The position numbers were made by a program, and so were the translations under genes. A stretch of 54,881 nt of DNA from an uncultured delta proteobacterium (lineage in GTDB: Bacteria > Desulfobacterota > WTBG01 > CAIYCZ01 > CAIRTM01), in contig CAIRTM010000084.1 in assembly GCA_903881505.1 (NCBI GenBank), positions 1-54,881 on the forward strand, in the 5' to 3' direction. Positions 17,328 through 26,888 of the stretch are shown in pieces. Under the pieces are notes generated by a model. It had not been told where the DNA came from. It did no database searches and worked only from the letters and a program-made list of their open reading frames with translations. Within the stretch, counting starts at the first letter, position 1. Each line of letters opens with the position of its first letter.

Positions 17328-18273
17328 CGCTATCATCGGCCAGAGCCGGCAGCTCACGATCCTGAAGCGCATGTTGACTGCAGGCACCATCGCTCATGCG
17401 CTTCTTTTCACCGGTATTGCCGGAGTAGGCAAACGCACGACCGCACGCGCACTTGCACAGGCACTTAACTGCGACCGCGGCGATGCTGATTTCTGCGGTG
17501 TCTGCCCTTCCTGTAAAAAAACCGAAGCCGGAACACATCCCGACTTCATCACAATAGCACCGGACAAAAACACCATTAAAATAGACCGGATTCGCTCCCT
17601 GCAAAGCAGCGTTGTCTACGCCCCGGTGGTGGGGCCGTGGCGCACCATCATCATTGATCAGGCCGAACGGATGAACAAGGAAGCCGCCAATTGCCTGCTC
17701 AAAACACTCGAGGAACCGCCGCAGGCAACGGTTCTGATACTCACGGCCAGCAGTTCCGCTCGGCTGCTGCCGACCGTGCTTTCGCGCTGCCAGAAAATCT
17801 CCTTCGCGCCCCTGTCGGACCATGACATCCAGACCTTGCTTGAGCGTGAAGGCATTCCATGCGACACAGCACTCCGGGCCGCGGCACACGCCCACGGCAG
17901 CCTGCACAGAGCCCGGCAATTGCTGGATGATTCTCTGGTCGAGGATTTTGAACGCCTCGCGACACTTATGACCGGGCCCGGCGCTGTTGAAGAGCGCTTT
18001 GAAACAGCCGCCATGCTCGCCAAATCCCCGGACAGGCTGCCGGTCCTTTTGATACTGTTTCTTGAGTGGCTGCGGGACGTCCGCCTGTGCATGCACGGGG
18101 CCCATGCAGATCAGCTGCTCAATCCAGGCCGGGCTGACGGCCTGATGCGGGCCGCACGGCAGATTGAGCCGACGCGCCTCACCAGCATGATTGAACACGT
18201 GTGCCGGCTTATGAACGACCAGCACAGCACATATAACATGCAGCTCGGCCTTGAGTCACTGCTGCTTTCATGA
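17317..18273 (+). CDS. holB: DNA polymerase III delta-prime subunit
   Basis: The 318-residue protein starts PFDAIIGQSRQLTILKRML and has a P-loop-like GIAGVGKRTTARALAQAL, a zinc module (CDRGDADFCGVCPSCKK) and LLKTLEEPP, the pattern of clamp-loader subunits. The arginine-finger region reads LPTVLSRCQKISF, the SRC motif. It works in the clamp loader that places the sliding clamp on DNA. The start at 17317 lies inside the end of tmk; initiation further upstream in the same frame would read through tmk in another frame and is rejected. Confidence 0.9.
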   Translation: MPFDAIIGQSRQLTILKRMLTAGTIAHALLFTGIAGVGKRTTARALAQALNCDRGDADFCGVCPSCKKTEAGTHPDFITIAPDKNTIKIDRIRSLQSSVVYAPVVGPWRTIIIDQAERMNKEAANCLLKTLEEPPQATVLILTASSSARLLPTVLSRCQKISFAPLSDHDIQTLLEREGIPCDTALRAAAHAHGSLHRARQLLDDSLVEDFERLATLMTGPGAVEERFETAAMLAKSPDRLPVLLILFLEWLRDVRLCMHGAHADQLLNPGRADGLMRAARQIEPTRLTSMIEHVCRLMNDQHSTYNMQLGLESLLLS

Positions 18274-18327
18274 ACCCAGCACAGACCATCAGGACGTGCG
18301 GCCGGGTACAACGGAGAACAGAAACGT

Positions 18328-19146
18328 ATGGCGACAGTTATAGGTGTTAAACTGAGGAAGCGCAACCGCGCTACACGGGCAGATGCCGGTGAGCTGCAGG
18401 TCAAGCTCGGAGACCGGGTGCTTGTTGAAACCCCGGACGGTATCAGCCTGGCAGAAGTGGTTCCGAGTCCCGGGCATACGGATGCCTGTGCATGCGCGGG
18501 CGCACCATGCGAAAAAGTGGTCGGGTTTGCCGAGGATACCGACATGCGACAGGAGGAACTCAATATACGCATGGAGCGCGACTACTTTGAGCTCTGCCAG
18601 AAAAAAATCACCCGGCATGCCCTGCAGATGAAGCTTGTTGATGTTGAAATTGTACCGGACGGCACCAAGGTTATATTTTATTTTGTTGCGGAAAACCGTA
18701 TTGATTTCCGCCAGCTGGTCAAAGAGCTGGCAGCTGATTTGCGCACGCGCATTGAAATGCGCCAGATCGGTGCTCGCAGTGAAGCACAGCGAATCGGCGC
18801 CCTCGGCTGCTGCGGCCGCGAGCTGTGCTGCTCGACGTTCCTGCAAAAGTTCGCTCCCGTTACCGTAAAAATGACGAAAGAGCAGGGCCTGCCGCTTGAC
18901 CCTGAAAAAATTTCAGGGGTGTGCGGCCGCCTGATGTGCTGCCTGGCATATGAATACGACTGCTACGTTGACATGCGCAAAGGCTTACCGAAAATAGGCA
19001 AGCGCATACAGACTGACCAGGGCGCAGGTAAAATCAAGCAGATCAACGTTCTGTCGCGCACCATGCTGATCGAAATGGATGACAACACCATGACCGAGCT
19101 CAAGCTTGAGGATTTCAAGCCGGACATGGTCTTAAAAAAACAATGA
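18328..19146 (+). CDS. ricT: RicT/PSP1-family protein
   Basis: The 272-residue protein has the PSP1 domain (about residues 25-190) with GCCGRELCCSTFL and GVCGRLMCCLAYEY, two Cys-rich motifs that in the Bacillus RicT (YaaT) group help bind [4Fe-4S] clusters in the RicAFT complex. CACAGAPC near residue 52 adds further Cys. In Bacillus the complex affects RNase Y-dependent RNA processing; here, without its partners in view, the role is open. It lies between holB and pgsA in the same direction. Confidence 0.88.
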   Translation: MATVIGVKLRKRNRATRADAGELQVKLGDRVLVETPDGISLAEVVPSPGHTDACACAGAPCEKVVGFAEDTDMRQEELNIRMERDYFELCQKKITRHALQMKLVDVEIVPDGTKVIFYFVAENRIDFRQLVKELAADLRTRIEMRQIGARSEAQRIGALGCCGRELCCSTFLQKFAPVTVKMTKEQGLPLDPEKISGVCGRLMCCLAYEYDCYVDMRKGLPKIGKRIQTDQGAGKIKQINVLSRTMLIEMDDNTMTELKLEDFKPDMVLKKQ

Positions 19147-19179
19147 CCGACCCGCACCCGAATGTCCCAGGAGAAGCGG

Positions 19180-19767
19180 ATGCCGAATACTGTATTCAAT
19201 CTTCCCAATATACTCACGCTGACGCGCATTACCGTATCGCCGGTCATCTTCGTGATCCTGCTGTACCGGCCGGGGCCGCTGATGAGCTTTCTGTCGGCGG
19301 TCGTATTTGCCGCCGCGGCAATAACTGATTTTCTGGACGGCTACCTCGCGCGGCGGCTGAACATGATTACCCCCCTTGGAAAATTTCTCGATCCCCTGGC
19401 TGACAAGATCCTGGTGGGCGTCGCCCTTATCATGCTCATACCGCTTGAGCGCGTGCAGCCCGTAGTCGTGGCGCTGATTATAGGAAGGGAACTGCTGGTC
19501 ACCGGTCTGCGGGTATATGCCATCAACGAAAGCATGGGCATCGAAACCAGCCGGCTGGCAAAATACAAGACGACCTTTCAGATCGTTGCCGTCGTTGGTC
19601 TGCTGCTGCACTATACCTACGATCTCGGCTTGGGCATGGTTGCATTTCCGGTCAATTTCCAGATAGCCGGCACGGCAATGCTCTACATTGCGCTTGGTAT
19701 TACGCTTTGGACCGGCATCGACTATTTCTACGGATTTTTCAAGCAGGCTCTTGGAAACCGGGAGTAA
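19180..19767 (+). CDS. pgsA: CDP-diacylglycerol-glycerol-3-phosphate phosphatidyltransferase
   Basis: The 195-residue integral membrane protein starts FNLPNILTLTRI and has the CDP-alcohol phosphotransferase signature: TDFLDGYLARRLNMITPLG followed by FLDPLADK, giving DGx2ARx8Gx3Dx3D. It makes phosphatidylglycerol phosphate from CDP-diacylglycerol and glycerol-3-phosphate. Four to five membrane spans are visible. The start at 19180 has AGGAG at 19169-19173; an in-frame ATG at 19162 lacks one. Confidence 0.92.
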   Translation: MPNTVFNLPNILTLTRITVSPVIFVILLYRPGPLMSFLSAVVFAAAAITDFLDGYLARRLNMITPLGKFLDPLADKILVGVALIMLIPLERVQPVVVALIIGRELLVTGLRVYAINESMGIETSRLAKYKTTFQIVAVVGLLLHYTYDLGLGMVAFPVNFQIAGTAMLYIALGITLWTGIDYFYGFFKQALGNRE

Positions 19768-19851
19768 AACCCGGTCATGGAACAAGGGTTAAACGCGTAT
19801 ACCCTGCAGGGCGCGCAGGGGGCAGTCGCCGCACGCCCAACCCTCCAAAGA

Positions 19852-21510
19852 TTATTTAAACACCGCGCCGGTGCTGGCTGATGTGACCATCAGGGAGTAG
19901 CGGTAGGCATACCCTGTTTTGATCTTCGGCTCCGGCTTCACCCAGTTTTTCCTGCGCCCTTCAAGTTCGGCCCCGTCAATCCTTAGACTGATGCTGCGGT
20001 TCGGAATATCGATCTCGATAACGTCACCGTCTTTGACCAGGCCGATCATCCCGCCCTCGGCAGCCTCAGGGGAAACGTGTCCAATAGCCGCGCCCTGCGT
20101 ACCGCCGCTGAAGCGGCCGTCCGTAATAAGGGCCACGGATTTTCCCAGCCCCATGCCAACGATCGCCGAAGTGGGGGTGAGCATCTCGCGCATGCCGGGA
20201 CCTCCCTTCGGGCCCTCGTAGCGGATGACCACCACGTCACCTGCCCTAATCTTTCCTCCCAGGATATCAGCCACCGCCGCCTCTTCGGAATCGAACACGC
20301 GCGCCCTGCCCATGCTGACGAGCATTTCCGGCGCGACAGCCGACTGTTTGACCACACAGCCGTCGGGCGCAAGGTTGCCGCGCAAAACAGCGATGCCTCC
20401 CTCGCTGTGATAGGCATTGTCAAGGCCGCGGATAACATCACTGTCAACCACGGCAGCCGCAGCAAGGCTGTCCGCAAGCGGAGCGCCGGTTGCGGTCATG
20501 CAGGCCGGATCAATCAGCCGCTTACATGCGAGTTCCTTCATGACAGCCATGATGCCGCCGGCGCTGTTGAGGTCCTCGATGTGATGGCTGCCGGCCGGGC
20601 TGAGCGAGCACAGGTGTGGAACCTGACGGCTGATCTCGTTGAACACCTCGAGATCAAGCGGCACGCCTGCCTCATGCGCAATCGCGGGAACATGCAGCAC
20701 CGTGTTGGTCGAACATCCCAGTGCCATGTCAACGGCGATCGCATTGCGGAACGCCGCGGTCGTGGCGATATCACGCGGTTTGATGTCGCGCTCAAAAAGT
20801 TCGACGATTTTCATGCCGGTCAGTTTGGCAAGCCTTCTACGGGCCGCAAAAACCGCCGGTATGGTGCCGTTACCGGGCAGGGCCATACCGAGGGCCTCGG
20901 TAAGGCAGTTCATGGAATTGGCCGTGAACATACCGGCGCATGAACCGCAGCCCGGGCAGGCATTGTCTTCAAGCAGCCTGAGCTGTAATTCGTCGATGCG
21001 TCCGCTCTTGAGCGCGCCGACGCCCTCGAACACGCTGATAAGATCTATTTTTTTGCCGCCCAGCCGTCCGCTGAGCATGGGCCCTCCGCTTATAAAAATT
21101 GCGGGGATATTGATACGCATGGCCGCCATCAGCATGCCCGGAATGATTTTGTCGCAGTTGGGAATCATGACCAGCGCGTCGAAGGGATGCGCCATCGCCA
21201 TGACCTCGACGGAGTCGGCAATCAATTCGCGGCTTGCAAGCGAATACTTCATGCCCTCATGATTCATGGCAATACCGTCACACACGCCGATGGTCGGAAA
21301 TTCAACCGGTGTTGCCCCGGCCAGGCGGATACCGTCCTTGACCGCGCGGGCGATAATATCCAGATCGATGTGACCGGGAACGATTTCATTGGCCGAATTC
21401 ACAACGCCGATGAGCGGCCGGGCAATTTCTTCGTCGGTATAGCCCATGGCCTTGAACAGTGAGCGGTGCGGGGCTTTTTCGATGCCTTGTTTCATCCTGT
21501 CGCTGCGCAT
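19852..21510 (-). CDS. ilvD: Dihydroxy-acid dehydratase
   Basis: The 552-residue protein is full length for IlvD. It has [30 protein letters not shown], the cluster Cys in NCDKI and the conserved [16 protein letters not shown], and the C-terminal GRFSGGT. It dehydrates dihydroxyacids in isoleucine and valine synthesis using an Fe-S cluster. The start at 21510 has GAGGAG upstream; upstream in-frame starts would add residues unrelated to the family. It is transcribed divergently from mutS2. No other ilv gene is in the window. Confidence 0.95.
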   Translation of the reverse strand: MRSDRMKQGIEKAPHRSLFKAMGYTDEEIARPLIGVVNSANEIVPGHIDLDIIARAVKDGIRLAGATPVEFPTIGVCDGIAMNHEGMKYSLASRELIADSVEVMAMAHPFDALVMIPNCDKIIPGMLMAAMRINIPAIFISGGPMLSGRLGGKKIDLISVFEGVGALKSGRIDELQLRLLEDNACPGCGSCAGMFTANSMNCLTEALGMALPGNGTIPAVFAARRRLAKLTGMKIVELFERDIKPRDIATTAAFRNAIAVDMALGCSTNTVLHVPAIAHEAGVPLDLEVFNEISRQVPHLCSLSPAGSHHIEDLNSAGGIMAVMKELACKRLIDPACMTATGAPLADSLAAAAVVDSDVIRGLDNAYHSEGGIAVLRGNLAPDGCVVKQSAVAPEMLVSMGRARVFDSEEAAVADILGGKIRAGDVVVIRYEGPKGGPGMREMLTPTSAIVGMGLGKSVALITDGRFSGGTQGAAIGHVSPEAAEGGMIGLVKDGDVIEIDIPNRSISLRIDGAELEGRRKNWVKPEPKIKTGYAYRYSLMVTSASTGAVFK

Positions 21511-21677
21511 ATGTACTCCTCTCCCTGATTGCAATGCCGCATTGCACGCGTCACGGAACCGCGCATGGTGCACATTTCACGCGCCGAACGAAGCCGGGCG
21601 GCATTTTTTTATTTACAGACTACAAATTCCGCCTAAAATAATCAAACGGTTTTTATATGCATCATTCCGGAAGCGAT

Positions 21678-24098
21678 ATGGACGAACATGTCTTGGCTGT
21701 CCTTGAATTCGACAGGGTGCGCCTTTTTCTTGAAAGCTTCGCCCAGTCTGCCGGCGGACGCAGCCTGTGCCGCCGGACACGGCCGCAGACCCAGGCTGAG
21801 GAAGTGAGGATCCTGCAGCAGCAGACAACCGAAATGCTGGCCGAGCTTGAGCGTTCAGGCCCGCTCGCTCTCGGCGGAGTACACGACATCGAACGCGCGG
21901 TGCAGCAGACCCGCATGCAGAATTTCCATCTCGACCAGGAACAGCTGCTGAGCATCGCCGAAACGCTTGAGACCGCCGCATCGGTCAAGGCCTTTTTCGC
22001 GGGCCTGCAGGATACTTCCCCTGCGCTGTTTGACCAGACCGGACCGCTGATCACCCTGCCCGGCCTGGTCGGTCGCATTCGCGCAAGCATATCCTCCCGG
22101 GGGACTATTCTCGACAGCGCCAGCGAGCGGCTGGGAGAGCTTCGCCGACAGATGCGCTCCCTGCGCGCGCGCATCATGCACTGCCTTGGAAAATACCTGC
22201 ATGATGTCGACTTAAACTTTGCCGTCCAGGACGACTTCATAACCCTGCGCAACAATCGCTTTGTCATTCCTGTCAGAAACGACCGCAAAACGCTGATTCC
22301 CGGCGTTGTTCATGACCAGTCCCAGAGCAAAGCGACATTTTTTGTTGAGCCGCTCGATGTTCTCGAGCTGAACAACAGCTTGCAGATAACGCAGCGTGAT
22401 GAACAGCACGAAGAAATCCGCATCCTGACCGAGCTGACGCGAGCGGTTCAGGAACATGAGCAGATAATTCTGTCCAATCTCGGGATTCTCGAGGGGCTTG
22501 ATGCGATTCATGCCAGAGCCCGCTTGAGCAAAGCGCTGTCGGCACAACCGCCGTTTATCGGCGATGGCACTGCAATTGATCTGAAAAACTGCCGTCACCC
22601 GATACTCTCGGCCAGGTTCGTGCCCCCGCCTGACGACGGAAATAAAGACGCAGATACGTCAGTGCAGTCCGGATCCTGGCAGTTTGACAGATCCGGTGTT
22701 ACTGAAATTGATATCGTAAAGCCGGACGGAATCCGCACGCTGATCATCACGGGCGCCAATGCCGGCGGCAAGACCGTGGCCCTGAAAACACTGGGGCTGT
22801 TCGTGCTCATGCATCAATCAGGCATGCACCTTCCAACCGGCCCGCACGGACGTATTGCGGTGTATGAGCGTCTTTTTGCCGATATCGGTGATGAACAAAA
22901 CATTGAAGCCAGCCTGAGCACCTTCTCGGCTCATATGGAGCGTATAAAGACCGTCGTGCGTGCCGCGACACCCTGTTCGCTTGTGCTGCTCGATGAACTT
23001 GGTTCCGGTACGGACCCAGCAGAAGGCGGGGCACTGGCCGCCGCAATTCTTGATCACCTGCGTGCCCTGGGGTGTACAACATTGGTAACAAGCCATCTCA
23101 GTCTGCTTAAAACATACGCGTTTTCCCATGCTGATGCGGAGAACGTATCCGTTGAGTTCGACCCGCGGACGCACCGTCCCCTGTACCGGCTTGTATATGG
23201 TGTGCCGGGATTCAGCAATGCCTTAGCAATCGCGCGCGCGATCGGCATTCCCGAAGAGATTCTTCAAACAGCCGGCAGATATGCCGGCCAGGCCGACCGC
23301 CAGGCCGCGGACCTTCTGCAGGCACTGGAACATGCGCAGCGCACGTTTCGGGAACAATGCGCGCGTCTTCAGGAGCAGCACGGCCAGCATGTACTTTTGA
23401 ATGATGCATGCAGGCGTCTGCTTGCAACCATGCACAACCGGCGTGACAGTGCTCTGAAAAAATTCGAGGAAACTGCGCGGTCCCTGCTGCGCGATTCGGA
23501 AAACCGGCTGCGCGCCATCATCCGGCAGCACAGGCGCGACATCCGCGGCGGTGCCGGCGCGCGCACCGGAGCTGATGCACTGCGCCACGTGCTGGGCATC
23601 AAGCAGGAACTCAGCGGTCACTTTCCCGCCACGCATGCACGGCATCCGGGGCTAGACCGGGTTCAGCCCGGCCAAATTGTTACGGTCGTAAGCCTGAAAA
23701 AAAACGGCATGGTTTCGGCGGTCGACAGCGCAGCCCGCCGGGCCGAAATCAGCATCGGTTCCATGCGCGTCAATGCAGGATTTGAAGACCTGGCACCATC
23801 GTTGCCGCAGGCAACACCGCCCGGCGTGCCTGCGGCACGGCCCAATGCTCCGTATCTTGAAAAGCAGATCAACGTGATCGGAATGCGGGCTGATGAGGCC
23901 CTTCCGCTGATTGACAAGTGCATTGATAGTGCCCTTGTTCATGGTGCGGATGCCGTAGAAATAATTCACGGGCGCGGAACCGGCCGCCTCATGCGCGCGA
24001 TCCACGAACATCTGCAGGGGCATCCCGATATTGCACGCTTGACTTCAGGTTCCGGACAGCCTGGCGGAAGCGGCGTAACCCGCATTGAGCTGAAATAA
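21678..24098 (+). CDS. mutS2: MutS2 endonuclease family protein
   Basis: The 806-residue protein begins MDEHVLAVLEFDRV, the usual MutS2 N-terminus, which with GGAAG at 21669 favours this start over ATG 21657. The ATPase core has Walker A GANAGGKTVALK, LLDELGSGTDPAEGG as Walker B and TSHLSLLK. A coiled region precedes the C-terminal Smr nuclease domain (about residues 725-806) with IIHGRGTGRLM. MutS2 lacks mismatch-recognition domains and acts on recombination intermediates or stalled, collided ribosomes, depending on species. Confidence 0.93.
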   Translation: MDEHVLAVLEFDRVRLFLESFAQSAGGRSLCRRTRPQTQAEEVRILQQQTTEMLAELERSGPLALGGVHDIERAVQQTRMQNFHLDQEQLLSIAETLETAASVKAFFAGLQDTSPALFDQTGPLITLPGLVGRIRASISSRGTILDSASERLGELRRQMRSLRARIMHCLGKYLHDVDLNFAVQDDFITLRNNRFVIPVRNDRKTLIPGVVHDQSQSKATFFVEPLDVLELNNSLQITQRDEQHEEIRILTELTRAVQEHEQIILSNLGILEGLDAIHARARLSKALSAQPPFIGDGTAIDLKNCRHPILSARFVPPPDDGNKDADTSVQSGSWQFDRSGVTEIDIVKPDGIRTLIITGANAGGKTVALKTLGLFVLMHQSGMHLPTGPHGRIAVYERLFADIGDEQNIEASLSTFSAHMERIKTVVRAATPCSLVLLDELGSGTDPAEGGALAAAILDHLRALGCTTLVTSHLSLLKTYAFSHADAENVSVEFDPRTHRPLYRLVYGVPGFSNALAIARAIGIPEEILQTAGRYAGQADRQAADLLQALEHAQRTFREQCARLQEQHGQHVLLNDACRRLLATMHNRRDSALKKFEETARSLLRDSENRLRAIIRQHRRDIRGGAGARTGADALRHVLGIKQELSGHFPATHARHPGLDRVQPGQIVTVVSLKKNGMVSAVDSAARRAEISIGSMRVNAGFEDLAPSLPQATPPGVPAARPNAPYLEKQINVIGMRADEALPLIDKCIDSALVHGADAVEIIHGRGTGRLMRAIHEHLQGHPDIARLTSGSGQPGGSGVTRIELK

Positions 24099-24143
24099 TT
24101 GCTTTTCAGGCGAAACCCTACTATTTGACGACGAAATATCACC

Positions 24144-24172
24144 TTGACAGCCCCCTGCCGTACGGCTATAGT
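24144..24172 (+). promoter_or_regulatory. Strong sigma-70 promoter of the PPIase gene
   Basis: Perfect -35 TTGACA (24144-24149) and TATAGT (24167-24172) are separated by 17 nt; transcription would start near 24179, leaving a leader of about 50 nt. Confidence 0.8.
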
Positions 24173-24229
24173 TCCCCACATTTATGACCCATTTGTACAG
24201 ACCCGTCATACCTTGGAGAAGGAGCTTTT

Positions 24230-25222
24230 ATGAAGAACAGGTACATCAGCGCTGCTGCAGTTGTATGTGTATGTATTATGTCCGCACTCACCGTTCTGGG
24301 TCCAGCCCAGGCAAAGGACCCGGCCCCCGGCAATGAAGTTGTCGTGACCGTCAACGGCATACAGATCACCCGGGCTGAAATTGATGCCGATATCGAGCAG
24401 AAGCTGGCAAGCGTTGCCGGGAAAATGCCTCCTGAACAGCTCGAGCAGATTAAAACGCGCATGCAGGAAAAGGCGGTTGACCATTTCATAACAAAAACTG
24501 TGCTGTCGGCTGAGTGCGACAAAAACAAAATCAGCGTGACGCCGGAAGACATCGACAAAACGTTCGGGGAAATGACAAAAACCCTGCCCGAGGGCATGAC
24601 AGTCGACGACGCGCTTAAGACCAGCGGGATGACGCTTGAGTCCCTCAAAAAAGACATCGCATTCAACCTGCGGGTCAATAAGCTCATTGACGCCAACGTC
24701 AAGCAGCCTGCTCCGCCCACCGAGGCCGACGTGAAGCAGTTCTACGAACAGAACAAGAACTCGTTCGAGGTGAAGGAATCCGCGGAAGCGCGCCATATCC
24801 TCATCAAAACATCAAAAGATGATGATGAAAAAGTGCGGGCTGAAAAACGAGCGCGCATCGAAAAACTGCGCACGCAGCTGGTCGAAGGCGCTGACTTTGC
24901 AAAAATTGCCGCTGAGAACTCCGACTGTCCCAGCAAAAGCAGGGGCGGCAGTCTGGGCACGTTCGAGCGCGGCCGCATGGTGAAGCCGTTCGAAGATGCG
25001 GCATTCAGCCAGAAGATCAATGAGATCGGCCCGGTTGTCGAAACCCAGTTCGGCTATCATATTATTCAGGTGCAGAAAAGAACTCCCGCGACCCAGCGCC
25101 CGTTTGAGGAAGTCAAAGATCAAATCAAAGAACACCTTGAGCGAACCGCTAAAAACACCGCCGTGCGCGAGTACATCGAGGGATTGAAAAGCAAGGCGGC
25201 AATCGTTTACGGAAAGAAATAG
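24230..25222 (+). CDS. Exported parvulin-type peptidyl-prolyl isomerase
   Basis: The 330-residue protein has a signal peptide (residues 1-28, ending in PAQAK), a SurA-N-like helical chaperone region (about 35-175) and a parvulin/rotamase domain (about 185-280) with ARHILIKT, GADFAKIAAENSDCPSKS, GGSLGTF and FGYHIIQV. It should fold outer-membrane or exported proteins in the periplasm. SurA, PpiD and PrsA cannot be separated by eye; a single rotamase domain argues against full SurA. A strong promoter and AAGGAG precede it, and a terminator follows. Confidence 0.88.
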   Translation: MKNRYISAAAVVCVCIMSALTVLGPAQAKDPAPGNEVVVTVNGIQITRAEIDADIEQKLASVAGKMPPEQLEQIKTRMQEKAVDHFITKTVLSAECDKNKISVTPEDIDKTFGEMTKTLPEGMTVDDALKTSGMTLESLKKDIAFNLRVNKLIDANVKQPAPPTEADVKQFYEQNKNSFEVKESAEARHILIKTSKDDDEKVRAEKRARIEKLRTQLVEGADFAKIAAENSDCPSKSRGGSLGTFERGRMVKPFEDAAFSQKINEIGPVVETQFGYHIIQVQKRTPATQRPFEEVKDQIKEHLERTAKNTAVREYIEGLKSKAAIVYGKK

Positions 25223-25242
25223 TCACCATTATCTTGTATGCC

Positions 25243-25288
25243 GGGCGGGTTTTCAGCCACCGCGCTGTAAAATCCCGCCCGTTTTTTT
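25243..25288 (+). terminator. Terminator after the PPIase gene
   Basis: GGGCGGG (25243-25249) pairs with CCCGCCC (25274-25280), with partial pairing of the inner T- and A-rich flanks, followed by seven T (25282-25288). The thioesterase start codon lies only 13 nt further. Confidence 0.8.
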
Positions 25289-25301
25289 GGATACGAACGC
25301 A

Positions 25302-25715
25302 ATGAGGCCGTTTATTACAGAGTACCGCGTTACCTACGGCGACTGCGACCCATTTAACGTCGTCTACTATGCGAACTACCTGACCCTGTTTGAACGCGGC
25401 AGGACGGAACTGTTCCGCGCAATGGGCATCCCGTACGCCGACATTGAAAAACTGGGCATCTATGTCCCCGTCAGCGACGCACGCTGCCTTTATAAGCGCT
25501 CGGCCCGCTATGATGACCTGCTCATCATAGAGTCGGCAGTGCAGCAGGTCAAGCGCGCCAGCATCACCATCGCATACCGTATTTACAGGAACGAAATCCG
25601 CGAACTACTTGCCGAAGGCTACACCGTGCACGCATTTGTTAATGCAGAGGGTAAACCGCGGCGTATCCCTCAAAGCATTATAGATACAATCAGAGCATAC
25701 GATGCCGCCATCTAG
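25302..25715 (+). CDS. YbgC-like acyl-CoA thioesterase
   Basis: The 137-residue protein is a single hot-dog domain. It has VTYGDCDPFNVVYYANYLTLFERGRTEL, the 4HBT signature with the catalytic Asp in the DxxNVVYYANY segment, and VSDARCLYKRSARYDDLLII. Members hydrolyse short-chain or aromatic acyl-CoA esters, and some sit with Tol-Pal genes, which are absent here. The start at 25302 is the first ATG; a TTG at 25287 falls within the terminator T-run. No Shine-Dalgarno site is visible, so expression may depend on read-through. Confidence 0.8.
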   Translation: MRPFITEYRVTYGDCDPFNVVYYANYLTLFERGRTELFRAMGIPYADIEKLGIYVPVSDARCLYKRSARYDDLLIIESAVQQVKRASITIAYRIYRNEIRELLAEGYTVHAFVNAEGKPRRIPQSIIDTIRAYDAAI

Positions 25716-25768
25716 CGCAACGATGCGGCCTTTTTCGCGCTGCATCCCCACAATCCCCGGTAAATAAC

Positions 25769-25796
25769 TTGACATTATCTTCAGATACTATATACT
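25769..25796 (+). promoter_or_regulatory. Strong promoter of the initiator tRNA
   Basis: Perfect -35 TTGACA (25769-25774) and TATACT (25791-25796) are separated by 16 nt, 33 nt before the tRNA. Confidence 0.8.
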
Positions 25797-25828
25797 CGAA
25801 AAACAAACTGAAAGGCAACATGACCTGT

Positions 25829-25905
<77 letters not shown>

Positions 25906-25915
25906 CATATAAAAA

Positions 25916-25948
25916 ACATCCGGATGTCCTGTCCGGATGTTTTTTTTT
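25916..25948 (+). terminator. Terminator after tRNA-fMet
   Basis: ACATCCGGA (25916-25924) and TCCGGATGT (25932-25940) form a 9-bp stem, followed by eight T (25941-25948). Confidence 0.85.
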
Positions 25949-26377
25949 GCCTGTTCAATAGTTGCGCACGTCACCTGCGAGGGGCCTGCATGCAGCATAA
26001 TACTACATGCGGTAGCAATACAAATAATAAGCATGAACATTCACCAGCCATTGCGGCACTAAGCGATTGTTAAGCAAAACAATCGGACTCAATCGCAATG
26101 AATACGGCTTTATTCTTAAGAAATCTCTTTTAGTCCTTAAAAAGGGTTTTTGTCTTTTTTTCTAACCGTAAGCCTTGTTTTAAAAAAAATTTCCCTGATA
26201 TGTTTTTTTTATTTGCATTCTCCGTATTTTGTTGTAAAGTTACGCAAAAAGTAGCCGATTAAGTTATAAAATCTAAAAGCAAAGGCAGGGATATAAATAC
26301 ATACTGATTCACATGTTTTTCACCTCCGCAATGCGGAGGCTAACCGCCACAACCCACTTATACGAAAGGGGAAAAAA
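25949..26377. other. AT-rich intergenic region and leader of the Lys-rich gene
   Basis: No gene is seen in this 430-bp stretch. It is far more AT-rich than its surroundings and has many A and T runs. A 7-bp hairpin, CCTCCGC with GCGGAGG (26325-26340), lies in the leader of the Lys-rich gene and contains an anti-Shine-Dalgarno-like sequence. A possible -10 (TATAAA near 26265) has no clear -35. Confidence 0.5.
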
Positions 26378-26548
26378 ATGGCAACTGCAAAAAAAGCTCC
26401 GGCAAAAAAGGCTCCTGCGAAGAAGGCTCCGGCAAAGAAGGCTCCTGCGAAAAAGGCTGCTGCAAAGAAGGCTCCGGCAAAAAAAGCAGCTGCAAAGAAG
26501 GCTCCGGCAAAAAAAGCAGCCCCGAAGAAAGCAGCCGCCAAGAAGTAA
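26378..26548 (+). CDS. Histone H1-like Lys/Ala/Pro repeat protein
   Basis: The 56-residue protein is MATAKK followed by ten pentapeptides of the form A-(P/A)-(A/P)-K-K, with no other sequence. Roughly two residues in five are Lys. This is the composition of histone H1 C-terminal tails and of bacterial H1-like proteins, so a DNA-binding or nucleoid role is likely, but no globular domain is present. A purine-rich AAAGGGG site precedes the ATG, and a strong terminator follows. The synonymous codon mix (GCT, GCA, GCG, GCC) shows selection on protein sequence rather than simple DNA slippage. Confidence 0.85.
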   Translation: MATAKKAPAKKAPAKKAPAKKAPAKKAAAKKAPAKKAAAKKAPAKKAAPKKAAAKK

Positions 26549-26570
26549 TATCGTATTCTGCTGTAACAGA

Positions 26571-26605
26571 AAAGCAGGGCCGCTTTTGCGGCCCTGCTTT
26601 TTTTT
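26571..26605 (+). terminator. Terminator after the Lys-rich gene
   Basis: A 13-bp stem (26571-26583 with 26588-26600) with a TTTT loop runs into a T-tract to 26605. Confidence 0.88.
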
Positions 26606-26823
26606 AGCTGACGATACTGCCTGAAACAGCTTAACAGGCGATTCGTGCATAAATTCGCTGCATACAATCATGATGTTGCATTCGCAAAATGCTGCGGCTT
26701 TTCCAATTAAACCTTTCGAGAGAACCGAATCAAAGTGACACGGAATCCCTGCCGGTAATGCCGACTCATCACCTTGGGCTGCACCTGAAGTAACTGCACG
26801 GCACAGGCGTGAGTTGCAATTTT
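26606..26823. other. Intergenic region without recognised content
   Basis: Nothing coding, repetitive or structured was seen between the Lys-rich gene terminator and the terminator of the convergent oxidoreductase operon. Confidence 0.5.
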
Positions 26824-26850
26824 TTAAAAAAACCCGGGCCGAAGCCCGGG
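26824..26850 (-). terminator. Terminator of the flavoprotein operon
   Basis: On the minus strand a 7-bp GC stem (26833-26839 with 26844-26850) with a TTCG loop is followed by a T-run at 26826-26832. It lies about 40 nt after the last flavoprotein gene. Confidence 0.85.
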
Positions 26851-26888
26851 GATTGAAACATCAGACGTCTCCTGCTGTTTTAAAGCGG

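Noticed and set aside
26378-26548. The Lys-rich region as a tandem DNA repeat or CRISPR-like array
   Set aside because: Units are 15 bp and differ only at synonymous or Ala/Pro positions; there are no spacers. It is a coding repeat.
26309-26671. Repeat-rich frames on the minus strand over the Lys-rich gene, with Phe/Ala/Cys repeats
   Set aside because: They are the reverse reading of the pentapeptide gene, which has a ribosome-binding site and codon variation fitting the plus strand.
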